64,000 nt of DNA, from positions 62,001 to 126,000 of the forward strand of contig CALNHX010001042.1 of assembly GCA_940337035.1 (NCBI GenBank). The letters are read 5' to 3'. This document shows, piece by piece, positions 55,234 to 64,000 of this stretch; position 1 is the first letter of the stretch, and every line of letters starts with the position of its first letter. The position numbers and the translations under genes were made by a program. The notes beneath the pieces were generated by a model that made no database searches, was not told the DNA's origin, and saw nothing but the letters and a program-made list of their open reading frames with translations. Origin of the DNA: Agriotes lineatus. Taxonomy: Eukaryota > Arthropoda > Insecta > Coleoptera > Elateridae.

Positions 55234-56570
55234 ATGGCTGATAAAAGAGTTACAAGAAAAAGCAAGAAGACTGAAGAGGAAAAAGACGAAGCGCAAGAAG
55301 AGATGGAAGAAGTGACGAGTGGTGCTGAAGGTGAAGTAGAGGAAATACAGCAAGGTGATCAGGTAAGATTACAAGTAGAAGAACAGAAAACAAATATAGA
55401 TGAGAAGTTAGAGAAGTTAATGGAATTTATTGTACAAAATGCAGCTGAGTTGAAAAAGGATTTACAAATAACTGAGAAGAAAGCAGAGGAAAGGGAAAGC
55501 AATTCTAAGAAGGAGGCTGAGGAGAGAGAAAGTAGGTTACAAGCAGCAATTACAAGAACTGCAGAAGAGAGTAAGAAAGATGCTGAGGAAAGGGAAAACA
55601 GGTTAAAGCAGGATGCTGAGGAAAGGGAAGGTAGGTTAAAAGACGCAATTCAGAGCACTGCAGCCAAGGTACAAGAACAAAAAGACCAAGCGGATAAGAT
55701 GGAAGTGACGATGAAGGAATTAAAAGAAGAATTTAACAAAGTACAAATCCAGAATAAGCAAGAATTGCAAACACAAATAAATAAAATTACTGAAATTTTT
55801 TAAAGTTCTAAAGAAGAATTTAAGGTTGAGGTGAGAAGAGAATGGAAGGAGGAAAGTAAACAGTTAGAGGAAAATTTAACACACATTAATACAGATAAAT
55901 TAGAAGTTAGGTTTCGAAATAACACTTATGAAAACAGAATTTTGGATGAAAAACAAGAATTATTATTTGGAACTAATGAAATAAATCAAATGTTAGAGAC
56001 TTGTGAAGATATGGAAAATGACTCTGTGGAAAAGAACGAGGAAGAAAAACAAAATGGAGAAAACAGCAATGACCAGGAAAATGTTGAATTGTACATTAAC
56101 AAAAGAGAAGATAAATATTGGTGTACTCTGGATGCTAATATTACTGCACATTATAAAAATGGATTTGACGAAGATACTTGGAGGACAAGTAGTAATGGAC
56201 TTGATAAAATTAGAAATTCTCGAGGATCTGATACAATAATGAAATATAATAGACGATTCATGACAATACAGATAAAGAAGTATAATGGAGAAGACAAATA
56301 TGAAGAATTAAATGTGGTAATAAGAAGTGTATTGAGTAATATTATGAGGAACAAGAATAGTAAATATTTAAGAAGAAATAAAAGATTTTATAAACTAAAT
56401 AGAATTACAGGAGGTGGTATAATTAAAGTAAATAAATATGAGAAGAAAATAAGGAAGAAAACTGTTAAACGAAGATTAAAGGAGCAAGTAAAGAAGTTAA
56501 AGGGGACACTGAGAAAAAATGAAGTACCGAGGTTTGAAACTGAATTAATGAAATTAAAACAAGCAGCTAA
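55234..56570 (+). pseudogene. Gag-like coiled-coil region of the composite Gypsy
   Basis: ATG 55234 opens 189 codons rich in Glu, Lys and Arg with repeats of the type AEERESRL or AEERENRL, a clear coiled coil, ending at TAA 55801. The same frame reopens and continues as Lys/Glu-rich sequence to about 56570, where it meets the LTR 3' piece; the last about 40 codons of the open frame to 56691 are LTR. No capsid major-homology-like block or CCHC knuckle is visible. The call as gag rests on position after LTR and leader. The second half could include fused pol-proximal sequence after deletion. Confidence 0.65.
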
Positions 56571-57070
56571 AAAGCGGTCTAGTTGGTGTTCGGTGTTTTG
56601 TGACAGAGGTGTACAGCAGTTTGGATACAAGAGAGAGGTGTATCTTGGTAAATTGAAGCGAGTCTGCTGGATAAGGAACTTAGGTGGGTAAAAAGCAGGT
56701 ATTTTTCTGAATTTATCTAAAATAAAAGACAGTTAACAAGGTTAGTTATAATATAATTGAATTGACTTACATGTCGTAACATTGGTGGAATCATAAAAGC
56801 TTTGTAAGGAAATTTGTTCTGTCATATTAATTTAAAATTTGTCATTGAACGCTGTGTTTTGCATAATATTTGACAGCAAGCTACTTGCATTAAAATAATT
56901 CAATATTAAAAAAATAGAAATAACAAACAATTAACTAGATTTTCTCGAACCACATCCTGAGATAGAGTAATCATGTATATTGTGAAGTATAATTCAAGTT
57001 AAAGTTAGTAAAAAGTTTTAAAGTTTCGATACTTGAAATAAATAAAAATCATATACATGTATCCACTGCA
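56571..57070 (+). repeat. LTR piece B (3' 500 bp)
   Basis: Matches 54420-54920 with a 1-bp deletion and a few substitutions. The join to gag-like DNA falls at a short AAAG shared by both partners. Confidence 0.9.
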
Positions 57071-57227
57071 ACATATATGGTTAGATTATGGTTCTATCCT
57101 CAGTTCAAGAAAATTGTGCGACAAGGATAGATATAAAAAATCACTAATGGCGGTACCTTACACTTTAGTGTGTGTTGATCTAGTGATCTTATTACAAATT
57201 GCAGAAAGCCGATGATACGATAATAGT

Positions 57228-58082
57228 GATTAGTTTTTTCGTAGCGATCTCAACCAATCAGAAGGCTGTATTTAGTTAAGTTATCTTGTATAATTTCGAT
57301 TATACAAAATCGATTATACTAGACTAACTTTACTAGGAGACGCAATCCATAACTTTTGCCAACTTGGTGTTGTTTTCATGGAGATGACTTTGAGCTAGGT
57401 TAACACCAACACATCGAGCTGCCAATAAAATATTTGTTCCTAATATTGAAACTTACTCAAAAAATAATCAAATCGAATACAATGCGTACTTCGAACAGGT
57501 TATCCGTCTCAAACTTTCTGCACAATAACAAATCTTGTCAGTGACAGAATAATCATCCCCCTGACCCGGTCGGACTATTTAACCTGTCAAACTGACACTC
57601 TTTTATTATTGTGCAACAAGTTATCGACATATAACCAGATAATATCGAAGTACTTATAGTATTACTACTGATTATTTTTTTCCTAGCAATCTCAACCAAT
57701 CAGAAGGCTGGATTTAGTTAAGTTATCTTGTATCATTTCGATTATACAAAATCGATTATACTAGACTAACTTCACTAGGCGACGCAATACATTGCTTTTG
57801 TCAATTTGATCTTGTTTTCATGGAGATGGCTTTCAGCTAGGTTAATACAAAAAAATCGAGATGCCAATAAAATATTTATTTAATCCTAATCTTAAAATTT
57901 ACTCAAAGAATAATCAAATCGAATACAATGCGTACTTCGAACAGCTTATACGTCTCAAACTTCCTGCACAATAACAAATCGTGTCAGTTTGACAGAATAA
58001 TCCTCCCGCTGACGCGGTCGGACTATTTAACCTGCCAAACTGACACCCTTGTATTATTGTGCAACAAGTTATCGACATATTG
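57228..58082. repeat. Tandem duplication, 442-bp unit
   Basis: CTCAACCAATCAGAAGGCTG occurs at 57249 and 57691, and similarity runs the full unit to CAAGTTATCGACATAT at 57628 and 58082. Divergence between units is visible throughout. Each unit holds an inverted pair around TGCACAATAA/TTATTGTGCA with GTGTCAGTTTG inside, and TTATACAAAATCGATTATAC. It is noncoding. It could be a satellite seed or an element with tandem ends. Confidence 0.88.
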
Positions 58083-59399
58083 TAGTGACTTTGATATTAT
58101 AATTGTAAATGTATATATATAATCAAGTTTCTTATTTACCCGTTTGGGTGTAAGGTGTAAATGTAATATAACTAATTAATAAATAAAGTTCACCACACAA
58201 TTATTTTTAGAATCCTGTTGCAATCAAATTTTGACTGATTAATTATTTATTTCTGGGTTCGCCAATTGAGAATGTTATTTATGGTAGGTCGCCCTTTATT
58301 TATAATGCATCCATCTGATAATGAATAATAATAATACGCTAGCTCAATTAAAACATGAAACTCAAATCTCGGGTCTTGGGTTCTTAATTTGTCAATTTTA
58401 AAAGCTGAACGGTACGCCACTGCAAATATGAACTTGAACTTATATTTGAAACGCACTGCGCAGGTGCCACTAATCTGTCCATTATCTGGCCCAAATAATT
58501 CAAACTACGCTGTCAGTTCGCTTGTGAAATGATTTATCAAAGGAATTTAATGAACAAATTTGTCAGGTAAGTTTCTAAATAATTGCGCCTTCAATCGGCG
58601 TCACTATACTCATTTGTTTTTCAGGTCGAAAGCCTCGCCTTGATTGTTTAAGGACGCTAATCCTGCATTTGTTTATTCTAACCTCCAAATGGCATCTTAA
58701 ATTACCATTTCTGCAAATCTGACTGCTCATGGACACGAAATTCAATGGGAATCTGGTTTTGCAGTTCGGGTTCTAGGTATGCTTACTCGTTCCAACCCTC
58801 TAGCGCCGATTAAATTGGTTTAAAAATAATTTTTACCTAGTATCTGCAACACCAAAAAACAGTTTGTTCAAAAACGCGATTAATTTAATGTTCACTTTTA
58901 TCATACCGAATTATTAGTAGGTATTCTATCACTTTTTAGATACTGAATAAATATTTAATATTGAGTAAATATTATAAAAAATTAAGTATGTCCTTGCAAG
59001 AAAGCCCTAAAGTATAAATGATAACTTTGATCTATAATGTACGAGTAATTTACATTGCAAAACCGTTACTAAGAACTTTGCATGCAAGCATGGTATCTAG
59101 CAGGCAAGGAAAAGTGAACTTGTTATCTGTGTCAGCAGGTAAAGTTCCGGTAACAACCGAGCTGTATACATCGTTTTATGTTATTCTGAATCGTAAATTT
59201 TTTATAAAAAATTCTTAAATTTAAAAGACGTTGCTGCTTTTTTAAAACCTGGAGACGGTTTAGGAAACAATTCAGAATACCATAAAAGTAAAGTTCAAGG
59301 CGCTTCATTCCACACGTAAAAATACGACCTGAGACACGGCGAGTCAGGGTTGCCGAAATATCTATTTTCGGCATACTGGGTGATGTGGTTAGCGTGATG
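58083..59399. other. No gene recognised; possible short intron inside
   Basis: AT-rich with only short frames. At 58567-58624 a GTAAGT donor and a TTTGTTTTTCAG acceptor enclose 58 bp. This is a plausible minimal intron, but no coding exon is evident on either side. Confidence 0.4.
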
Positions 59400-59429
59400 C
59401 CTTCGACGACTGCCGTACTTTCCCTACTT

Positions 59430-59861
59430 CTACAACTGTGGTTTCGGTACCCAATTTTTAAAGTGAATGGGTGAACCGCCCGTCAGTTGCCATCCAGCCG
59501 TGTAGAGTGCTTTGTTTTGAAATCTTTGTAATATCTCCACGTTTAAATTACTTGTCATGTCCCACAACTCTACGCCCAGATTGATTCGATAATTGATTTG
59601 TACAGTTACTATCCTGGTTTGAGTAGTACTGTCGTAGCTTAAACTGAAGTTGCTTCTGCTCAGTCCATTATGTTTCTGCCACGTTTGCTGTCTATCCAAA
59701 TGTAGAACAGATTTGAGTAGTTTTTCTAGTACTTTCGAAGGACGTATGGGTCTGCAAGATGTTAATTCTTCTGGAGTTTTGAACAGTTTAGATATCATCT
59801 TCGATTGCTCCGGAAAATAATTATATCTAAGTGGCATTACATATATTATACAAACCTGCAA
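59430..59861 (-). pseudogene. Jockey-like non-LTR, internally deleted
   Basis: The minus-strand frame joins two distant parts of a Jockey-type protein. The first is the RT start (YFPEQ, then PEELTSCRPI and SKVLEKLL); the second is the C-terminal end (GVELWDMTSNLNVEILQRFQNKAL, then IHFKNW). The palm with the catalytic YADD is missing between them. The frame itself remains open across the junction, so the deletion is in phase or compensated. The stop is near 59430 and the 3'UTR probably continues to about 59400. Confidence 0.8.
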
Positions 59862-60000
59862 ACATATCCGTTCTGATCAACTTCTATCGAACTTTTGCTG
59901 TTATCAGCTCGTACACTGGAGTCTTTTTCGCGTCGGTGTCTTTCATCATTACATCCTCATTTGGTAATCTTGTAGTGTACGTCCATATATTTATTACTTC

Positions 60001-60235
60001 TACATTGCTAGTAGCATCTGGAAACGGCCGATATAGTCTCACTCTGAATACTACGCGTCTCGTGCGCATGCCTGAGAATTCGAAGCCACCTTTAGAAGCG
60101 AATTTTGAACTTGACCATGAGGTTCACTTCCTCACCGCGCGAACGACGTTTGGGCACTGCTCATCAAGTATGTAAAAGAGTTGGTTATCTGTCTCACTCA
60201 AGCTGTGACCTCCCCACTTACAGGCGCTAACATTA
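60001..60235. repeat. Dispersed 220-bp repeat, copy 2
   Basis: Related to 51145-51365; see that entry for shared motifs. Diverged and with small indels. Confidence 0.8.
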
Positions 60236-60605
60236 TAGTAGTATTAAATATACTGGCCGCCATAAGTAAATGAACACCCAGTAAACGTTGTCAAATTTGA
60301 ATGAAATTTTCAGAAAAGATGTATTTTATTCGTACTAAGAAACGACGTTCTATAACTGGAGATTTTTTGGTATTAAATGTGCCATAAAATATAAGCTTTA
60401 CTTTGTTAAATGTAACAAAGCGAATAGATTTTTTTCTGGAAATGTTAAAACTGATTGAAGTGAAGTAGTAAAAAAATACTGTATCTCGCTTATAGCGTAT
60501 GGAATGACCAAGATAAATCATAAATATGCTGTTTTTCTCTTATTTTATCCTATTTCTATATTAAATAAAACACTTTGGGATATTTCTGTATTGTAAAAAC
60601 TCGTA
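60236..60605. other. No gene recognised
   Basis: AT-rich spacer. Confidence 0.45.
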
Positions 60606-60764
60606 AAACTTTAGTATAAGGTTCTGTCCAATGTGAATGACTACAGATCGAACTAGCAAATCGCTAATGAATGTGATCAGCGGTTCCAAATCAATTTCAT
60701 GGAGTGTTCATTGTAATAAAACTATCAAAGGCTGAGTAGTACTGGCGGACCTTATACTAAAGTT
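60606..60764. mobile_element. Short MITE, 159 bp
   Basis: AACTTTAGTATAAGGT at the left and ACCTTATACTAAAGTT-type sequence at the right form terminal inverted repeats of about 20 bp. No coding sequence. Confidence 0.8.
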
Positions 60765-61211
60765 GTAGGTACCTAAAAACTTAATGTAAAAATAAACTTT
60801 GTTTTAGTTGCAAATAATTATGTAATATTCCATATCGATAATAAAATATCTCAAGGTTTGGTGTAAATTTGTAATGCTGTAATGCATTGTCACGTTTACT
60901 GTCGGTAAAATGTTTTGTAACCTAGGGTAGATTTTTCTTTGTTGGGTCAACTGGAAAATGTGGATTTAAGATTTTACATCCTGAAAATTCAGCTTGCATT
61001 TGATTCCCAAATGCACTATCTAACAGAAACAAAATAAAACCACCAATTTACTTGAACTCCCTGCTAATTGTCCAGGTTGGACAAATGATGAAAATCAAAT
61101 AATCACTACGTTTAGTTTCGAACGTTAGTGTGTGTGAAGGTATTGCTAGTGTTTTCTGTATAACTACTAATTTTAGTTTTTTACTGTGTATTTGAAGAAT
61201 CAAGTTTTACA
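60765..61211. other. No gene recognised; possible 5'UTR of following fragment
   Basis: AT-rich. 61090-61210 may be the untranslated leader of the PHD-type fragment that follows. Confidence 0.4.
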
Positions 61212-61450
61212 CGGCAAGATGCTAATAAGTAAATGTACCATATGCCAAGAATTTAATTCCTGAAAAGAAAATTACTTGCGATTTTTGTAAAAAAGTCACA
61301 CAACATATTCGAGCGGAAGTACAATACTTACCTGTTTAACAAAGAAGGGCGTATCACTCATTTTTGTGACAAGTACAATGTCAGTTTGGTTAAAGAAGAA
61401 ACAAATGATTATGGTTTGGGTAATGAATATTATCCTTTAGTAGAGGGTGA
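61212..61450 (+). pseudogene. PHD-finger ORF1 fragment of a CR1/L2-like element
   Basis: The plus strand encodes, across two frameshifts, KCTICQEFN, then EKKITCDFCKKVTQHIRAEVQYL, then KEGRITHFCDKY. The spacing C-x2-C ... C-x2-C ... C before a helix is that of the PHD-like zinc finger in ORF1 of CR1/L2-type non-LTR elements. One expected metal-binding His/Cys pair around CKKVTQH is altered. No reverse transcriptase follows, so it is a 3'-truncated piece. It may belong to the same clade as the RT fragment at 36043-36474. Confidence 0.6.
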
Positions 61451-61578
61451 TGGAGGTCTAGCACCTCATTCTCATTTTGTGAGGTGTGTTTATCTCTCTC
61501 TAACTCATGGGCTTATATGGGAGCTGCCTTTGTTTAACACGCAGTTGTGCCAACATGCAGTATGTTCTATAAGTAAGC

Positions 61579-61770
61579 GCATGTAACTAGATAAAATCCC
61601 TAGATTGAAAAAAGTCACCAGATCTGGGCGCTTGTGCGAGAGGTGCATACAACTAGAAAAGTCGCTAGATTTAAATAAGTGGATACGTGGGTGTGTCATT
61701 AACCTAAAACAATCCCCTAGATTTCAATAAGTTACTAAATTTGGGAGTGTCGCACAAAAGAACTGTGGGC
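61579..61770. repeat. Degenerate tandem repeat, about 3 units
   Basis: Units built on ACTAGA..AATCCCTAGATTGAAAAAAG, followed by CTGGG(C/A)G-type sequence, recur near 61579, 61650 and 61705 with strong divergence. Noncoding. Confidence 0.5.
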
Positions 61771-62280
61771 CCAATAAGCTCTCCCCAGTGGAATAAAGCG
61801 AATATTCAAATACCTACAGTTTTATGTCAATGCTGTCTTAGTTAAATATACAAGACAGACAAAACATAATTATTCGAATTACGCTATCTCATAAAGAAAA
61901 TGTATTCAATGGTGGAATGCACTTCTTCTCACAAACACAACCGATTAGCACTGTAAAGTAACACCCGTATGTGTTAGATTTAAAAAATCACTTTCTATCT
62001 AATGTAAAAATATTTAGTCGGATAATTTTACAGCTAAATCCATCAACTAGCGGTGAATTTAAATTTACCAGGCTCAGTTATCGCCTGCAATCTCCTGATC
62101 TTATTTTCACGAACATACAACAGATTAACACACAAATAACACCATGGTATAATATCGTTATTAATAAGATAGTCACTACTTCAATATGGTTATACCATAC
62201 AACGCCTCTTCTTCTTAAAGTACCTTACAATGTGTTCATGATTTTATTTCAATATATTAGATACATACAAATGTCTCCTT
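61771..62280. other. No gene recognised
   Basis: AT-rich spacer. A 104-codon frame (61971-62285) has no recognisable domain. Confidence 0.45.
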
Positions 62281-62455
62281 GGTAATGTCGGTAGCACTGA
62301 GGTGGTTTTCCCATTTACCATCTTCAGCTTAACTTAGAGTATAGAAAGTGCCTGGACGTTATTAGCGCAAATATACCTCACACGATTCGAACCCACCGCC
62401 TGAAACGAGGTGAGTGAGATAAGCAAACGCCACCTCGACCACAATGCCTCTACAT
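62281..62455 (-). mobile_element. tRNA-derived SINE
   Basis: On the minus strand box A TGGTCGAGGTGGCG (62442-62429) and box B GGGTTCGAATCG (62394-62383) lie about 47 bp apart in a tRNA-like layout. An unrelated body follows, including TGGTTTTCCCA-type sequence on the plus strand. The 3' end is near 62281; no clear tail or duplication was found. Confidence 0.78.
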
Positions 62456-62629
62456 TAGGACTATGCACGGTTTTACTCGTCTATGTTACTATGAGTCATC
62501 TTCGGGTGCAAATCGAGCCGGTGACAAGCCTGGTTTGTTGAATTCGTAGAAGAAAACTTATTAGAGGCTAGAATAACCAAGTGCTAGTATGATTACCAGA
62601 AAATGTATAATAGTCACTACGTATGTCCT
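62456..62629. other. No gene recognised
   Basis: Short spacer between the SINE and the Jockey ORF1 fragment. Confidence 0.4.
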
Positions 62630-63242
62630 GGTTTAATCCAGAAGTGTTCCGACCTGAACAGCGAGCGAAGCACATGGAGCCCATCAGCAAAGAAAGAAAG
62701 CTCCAGAGCGTCAGCGGTGCAGAGAGTTCAAGGCACAAGCCCGTTGGTTCTCCGAGCGCGCACACATCAGAATAGTTCAGCACAAGTGTTTCTTGCAGAA
62801 CCATGACAGCAGCAAACGAGTCAAGCACCCACGATGGAGGAGGGATTTTCGCCCAAACCAGCAACAGCCTCGCCTAAAGACGACAACAGAGGCTAAAAAC
62901 TACCAGCCGCACTTCTAGAGGTGCCAAACGCCTAAATACGGACAACTCCACCAGTTGCTCCAGGAGTGACGAGAGCGACATGTATGTCGACATTCCTCCA
63001 GCCCAACGCAGCTATAGCAAGACAACCAAACAACCACCAGCAGACTGCGCACCAGCTTTATCGGCTGCACCTACACCCAAAGTCAATGTACCACCAATCA
63101 TAGCTGATAGAATGGACAACTTCCTGGCCCACGTCGGAGACCTAAAATCCGCCTACAGAAACAAGTAGATATCCGAGTGGCAGGACAAGGGGCTCTCGTA
63201 TATACGCCGAAAGCATCGCCAAATTCCGATACATCCGGATAC
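62630..63242 (+). pseudogene. Jockey-like ORF1 (Gag) 5' fragment
   Basis: The plus strand, about 62900-63240, encodes TSRGAKRLNTDNSTSC-like sequence, then VDIPPAQRSYSK, then KVNVPPIIADRMDNFLAHVGDLKSA. After a frameshift or stop at 63166-63168 it reads VRVAGQGALVYTPKASPN. This is the Pro-rich lead plus first RNA-recognition-type segment of Jockey-family ORF1. The upstream GC-richer stretch from about 62630 is its 5' region. The fragment ends abruptly at 63242, where piggyBac sequence begins, so its 3' part is missing, which is unusual for a non-LTR insertion. Confidence 0.65.
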
Positions 63243-63805
63243 AGCGGAGTAGATGTTGTAGATAGAATGGTTACATCGTATAATGCTGCAAGAAACACAA
63301 AACGTTGGCCGATGGTTGTATTTTATGGATTGTTGAATATTGGTGCCATAAATGCAAATTTTGCAATACTTGTATTTGTTTACAACACATACAACCATGT
63401 AGTCCAGACTGCACAGTAAATAAGGCCTAGTAAGTTTGACAAGTCATATTTTGCGTATATCAAACAGTATTCGGTTATTATTTGTTTTTTCTAGTTACTT
63501 CATGTTTATTGTTTAGCATATGAAACATATTATTTTCATTTTTTTATAACATTAGAAATACACTTAATACTTATAAGAACATGTAAAAATGTAAGGTAAT
63601 CTTCAATAAATAAAAAAATTATATTATTTCTTTTTTCTGTGACTGCTTTTTCATAGATGATGGCAAAAGAAGTGGTTGTAACTACATATAACAATAAAAC
63701 AAAATATTAGTAGTTTATCAACAAAATAACGACAATTATATAATGGGCCTGTAAGGCCCAACCCGTGGAGCCGTATAATTCTAAAACCACCCGTGGAACG
63801 GAGGG
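63243..63805 (+). pseudogene. piggyBac transposase C-terminus, copy 2
   Basis: Matches 17299-17858: it starts within SGVDVVDRM (third catalytic region), continues to YNHVVQTAQ and a stop at 63417-63419, then the 3' untranslated end and the terminal CCCTCCGTTCCACGGG repeat. It differs from copy 1 by scattered substitutions and a 3-bp insertion near 63480. Read through from the Jockey fragment it forms an accidental chimeric frame (63177-63419). Only the last quarter of the transposase is present. Confidence 0.9.
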
Positions 63806-64000
63806 TTAAGTATATACATAGTTGCATTCATAAATTAGGAATTATTCCACTGCCATACTAGATGAAAATAATTTCATCACGTTACTCCAAAAGGTACACA
63901 ATGTATATTATGAATGTTTACAGCCACAAACACTAAAATGGCCGATAGGGTGGTTTTACTGTAACTACTGTATTTAGCTAACTTCTAAAAAAGTCGCCAG
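63806..64000. other. TTAA and duplicated zinc-finger 3' flank
   Basis: TTAA at 63806-63809 followed by sequence matching 17863-18053 to the window edge. The match continues to the last base, so the duplicated segment extends beyond the window. Confidence 0.88.

Larger units (their letters stand above)
51372..57070 (+). mobile_element. Rearranged Gypsy-like element with three LTR pieces
   Basis: Order on the plus strand: 5' part of an LTR (51372-52005), 3' half of pol (52006-53293), a complete LTR (53497-54920, 1424 bp, TGCT...TGCA), leader plus gag-like region (54921-56570), 3' part of an LTR (56571-57070). The outer edges are a true LTR start and a true LTR end, flanked by one ACAT pair. 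The two partial LTRs are not complements of one full LTR: the middle portion of each is missing. This fits a tandem LTR-internal-LTR-internal-LTR insertion followed by two internal deletions. Confidence 0.88.
50931..57196. mobile_element. TIR element interrupted by the composite Gypsy
   Basis: GTCACTAGATCAATGCACTA at 50941, extending to GCCGCCATT (50979), is mirrored at 57146-57187 (AATGGCGGTACCTTACACTT ... GATCTAGTGATC). Removing the Gypsy (51372-57070) leaves an element of about 560 bp with about 45-bp TIRs. A second small element (51145-51365) also lies inside. It has no coding sequence of its own. Confidence 0.75.

Noticed and set aside
58567..58624. Host gene with a 58-bp intron
   Set aside because: Splice-site consensus is good, but neither flank encodes anything recognisable; too weak for a gene call.

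Overview
The window looks like a piece of an insect (hexapod) nuclear genome. It is AT-rich and almost entirely made of mobile-element wreckage: BEL/Pao, Gypsy, Jockey-like, CR1/L2-like and RTE-like retroelements, mariner, piggyBac and MULE DNA transposons, tRNA- and 5S-derived SINEs, and many hairpin MITEs. I see no rRNA or tRNA gene, no CRISPR, no operon and no housekeeping gene. The species cannot be named from this sequence. The only gene that may belong to the host is a 753-residue, 23-finger C2H2 zinc-finger protein (18109-20370, minus).

Layout. 1-8900: mostly unassigned, with a SINE-like piece, a TIR element (3648-4168), a decayed non-LTR 3' end (4935-5470) and a dispersed repeat (6520-7050). 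8907-12800: a non-LTR element whose 5' part is inverted relative to its RT part, abutting a mariner with its catalytic core deleted. 13145-14832: a GC-richer, LTR- or promoter-like island. 15571-21505: a broken piggyBac holding a 5S-derived SINE, then the zinc-finger gene, both between inverted copies of a 600-bp repeat. 21957-27194: a BEL/Pao element (TSD GTATT) with two in-frame stops and part of pol lost. 30453-31332: a long-TIR element. 32200-38446: a MULE with a 9-bp TSD, an open FLYWCH-MULE transposase and a dense nest of hairpins inside. 39511-47898: a young, apparently intact Gypsy element (1357-bp LTRs, TSD AAGT). 48278-50459: several hairpin elements. 50931-57196: a TIR element interrupted by a rearranged Gypsy relative that carries three LTR pieces within one TSD pair (ACAT). 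57228-58082: a 442-bp tandem repeat. 59400-64000: Jockey, CR1/L2-like, SINE and MITE fragments, ending in a second copy of the piggyBac 3' end and its flank.

Elements likely to be functional are the Gypsy element (gag and pol open, linked by a canonical -1 slippery heptamer, no LTR difference seen by eye) and the MULE (465-residue transposase with D, D and E in place, perfect TSD). The piggyBac end and its flanking DNA, including the approach to the 3' end of the zinc-finger gene, recur at the right edge of the window. This points to a segmental duplication that may carry a second zinc-finger array just outside the window. Boundaries and identities below were read by eye, without any database search.
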